Assembly (NCBI GenBank): GCA_018398765.1
Contig: JAHBMJ010000924.1
Location: 5,995 to 38,262 of the forward strand
Reading direction: 5' to 3'
DNA from: Chromera velia
Taxonomy: Eukaryota > Sar > Chromeraceae
Length of the DNA: 32,268 bases
In this document: piece by piece, positions 31,051 to 32,268 of the stretch
Position numbering within the stretch: position 1 is the first letter of the stretch
Layout: each line of letters begins with the position of its first letter
Made by a program: the position numbers and the translations under genes
Notes under the pieces: model-generated
The model's database searches: none
What the model saw: only the letters and a program-made list of their open reading frames with translations
What the model was told of the DNA's origin: nothing

Positions 31051-31503
31051 TTGAGGTCAGGGACTCCGCAGAGCTTTCGTTATCCGAGTCCTTTTCCTCT
31101 TTCATCCTCCACAGTCTTGCCCCATCGGAGACTCGGAGTCCTCGTTGTCTCGCTCCTCGCACATCTGCTCATCTTCATCGAGACTTTGGAGGTCTCCGAA
31201 GAGATCCTCTTCCTGGGCGTTTACGTTCTGGGACGGCTACTCGTCTTGCCCTTCCATCCTGTTATCCTCTTTTTACTGTTCTTGAGGCTGTGCCTGTTCC
31301 TGGGGGGGCTGACCCTGGGGATGGACTACTTGTCTGTGAGCCTGAATTTCCATCTGGTAAGCCTTCTCCGACAAGATAGTTTGGGAGAATCGTACGACTT
31401 CGACCCCAGTTCCTCTCTTGATGCTGACAACAGTTGGTTTCTCTCTCTGGGCTATTTTATGTTGTTTTCTATGAAAGGAGATCGGAATGTGCCACTGGAC
31501 TGA
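31051..31503 (+). other. ambiguous coding signal, both strands open
   Basis: The plus frame (about 150 codons, ending TGA 31501-31503, preceded by CTTTTTAG) is strongly hydrophobic around 31140-31350, as a membrane domain would be. It has no ATG until 31321. On the minus strand a frame ending near 31273 has a Gln/Pro-rich end, and another is acidic (EEDLFGDLQSLDEDEQ). A leucine-rich frame is the natural complement of a Gln/Glu-rich one, so only one can be real. I cannot decide which. Confidence 0.3.
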
Positions 31504-31795
31504 GAATGATATTTGGACTGAGCCTGCAGTGTCATTCAAAAGGAGGATACAGCCAGATGAAGATTTGAAGATGACTAGGAAGATGGGCATACATGGAGCC
31601 TTCGATCGGCCCCTGGATGGCTGCCGGAGTGAGTCACGAGGAGAGAGCCCACGGAGCAGAGTCATCCTGAGGGCAAGGGCTACAGGCGCTGAATGAAAAG
31701 CTAGTGGAACACTAGTGCAGGCCTAAGAAGAGCAAATGAATAGAGCAGCACTTCAAAAACAAAGAGAGACGGGACCTCCAAGAGAAAAAGGTCTG

Positions 31796-31920
31796 CTAGG
31801 GAAAGAAGCAGCTGACCGCATCGCTGAAACAATCCGCTGAACCCTTCACGGCCTTCAAGAGGCCGACCAAGACAGCAGAGAAGAAGTAGTTGACAGCCTC
31901 GAGCATGATCGTTGTCCGGG
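31796..31920 (-). CDS. probable terminal exon of a minus-strand gene, partial
   Basis: After an acceptor-like TCTTTTCAG (minus strand, just above 31920), 41 codons run to TAG at 31796-31798. They include TTIMLEAVNYFFSAVLVGLL and end SCFFP. The sequence looks like an amphipathic or membrane-associated helix. The upstream exons would lie beyond a (CA)n tract and probably outside the window. No family is recognised. The acceptor differs from the TGCAG favoured in the RCC1-type gene, which lowers confidence. Confidence 0.35.
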
Positions 31921-32069
31921 CTGAAAAGAGAAGCATCCAGACACAAAGTGAATGAGGGAATTTCTGACTTGCACGAACGCGAAGAGAGCGTCGTCTCTCG
32001 TTTGGATTTCTTCCGTCTTCACTTTCTGCATCATGGGCTATTTTATCCCGCCTTCGATTGGCATTTATA

Positions 32070-32074
32070 CACAT

Positions 32075-32148
<74 letters not shown>

Positions 32149-32167
32149 CACACACAACACACACACA

Positions 32168-32212
<45 letters not shown>
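32070..32212. repeat. (CA)n microsatellite
   Basis: About 140 bp of CA dinucleotides with a few AT and AA interruptions. The Cys-Val and His-Thr frames across it are repeat translation. Confidence 0.95.
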
Positions 32213-32216
<4 letters not shown>

Positions 32217-32268
32217 TCGCACACACATGCACGCGGGAGATGCACAGAGCTATACGCCTGACTCTCTG

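Noticed and set aside
31796-32261. Cys-Val and His-Thr repeat ORFs at the right end
   Set aside because: They come from the (CA)n tract; only the segment below the acceptor at 31920 has protein-like composition.

Overview
This window is nuclear DNA of a eukaryote. It has GT-AG introns, a degraded non-LTR retrotransposon, several inverted-repeat DNA elements and many tetranucleotide microsatellites. One intact protein starts with a signal peptide ending in an ...SSAF motif followed by a basic, Ser/Pro-rich stretch. That is the two-part plastid leader of algae with a red-algal-derived complex plastid. Such an alga, possibly a chromerid like Chromera velia, is my best guess. The species call is weak and is an inference. 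Base 1 starts in a poly-G run, probably a contig edge.

Layout. Positions 1-3.1 kb show no supportable gene. A 298-bp MITE (3117-3414) has near-perfect terminal inverted repeats and a perfect 8-bp target-site duplication, as in hAT elements. About 3.95-8.79 kb is a non-LTR retrotransposon with an AP-type endonuclease, a reverse transcriptase and a C-terminal Cys/His finger. Its reading frame is broken by several stops and a frameshift. From 8.8 to 11.3 kb the DNA is AT-rich, with a fold-back element and an 18-bp minisatellite. On the minus strand, 11310-12617 holds an unrecognised gene whose N-terminal 54-bp tandem repeat carries an in-frame stop codon.

The main gene is a 25-exon minus-strand gene, 25144 down to 13855. 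I assembled it by eye, and every exon junction is phase-consistent (3504 coding nt, 1167 aa). It starts MGANAS, a likely N-myristoylation signal. It continues with an EF-hand region, five RCC1 repeats, a ~460-residue insertion containing a tentative PA-like domain and a complete WW domain, and then two more RCC1 repeats. Five plus two gives the seven blades of an RCC1 propeller, so the propeller appears to be interrupted by a WW-containing module. Its introns are unusual: 14 of 24 donors read GTC, 21 of 24 acceptors end TGCAG, and several donors lie at the edge of tetranucleotide microsatellites.

A divergently transcribed, apparently intronless gene at 25831-26664 encodes a plastid-targeted DUF1499 protein. 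The two start codons are 686 bp apart. From 27.7 to 30.3 kb there are two further inverted-repeat elements. The right end holds ambiguous coding signal (31.05-31.5 kb), a probable terminal exon of a minus-strand gene (31796-31920) and a long (CA)n tract. The DUF1499 protein is likely a plastid membrane protein. The RCC1 protein would be a membrane-anchored, calcium-responsive scaffold. No functional link between the two is visible beyond their shared promoter region.
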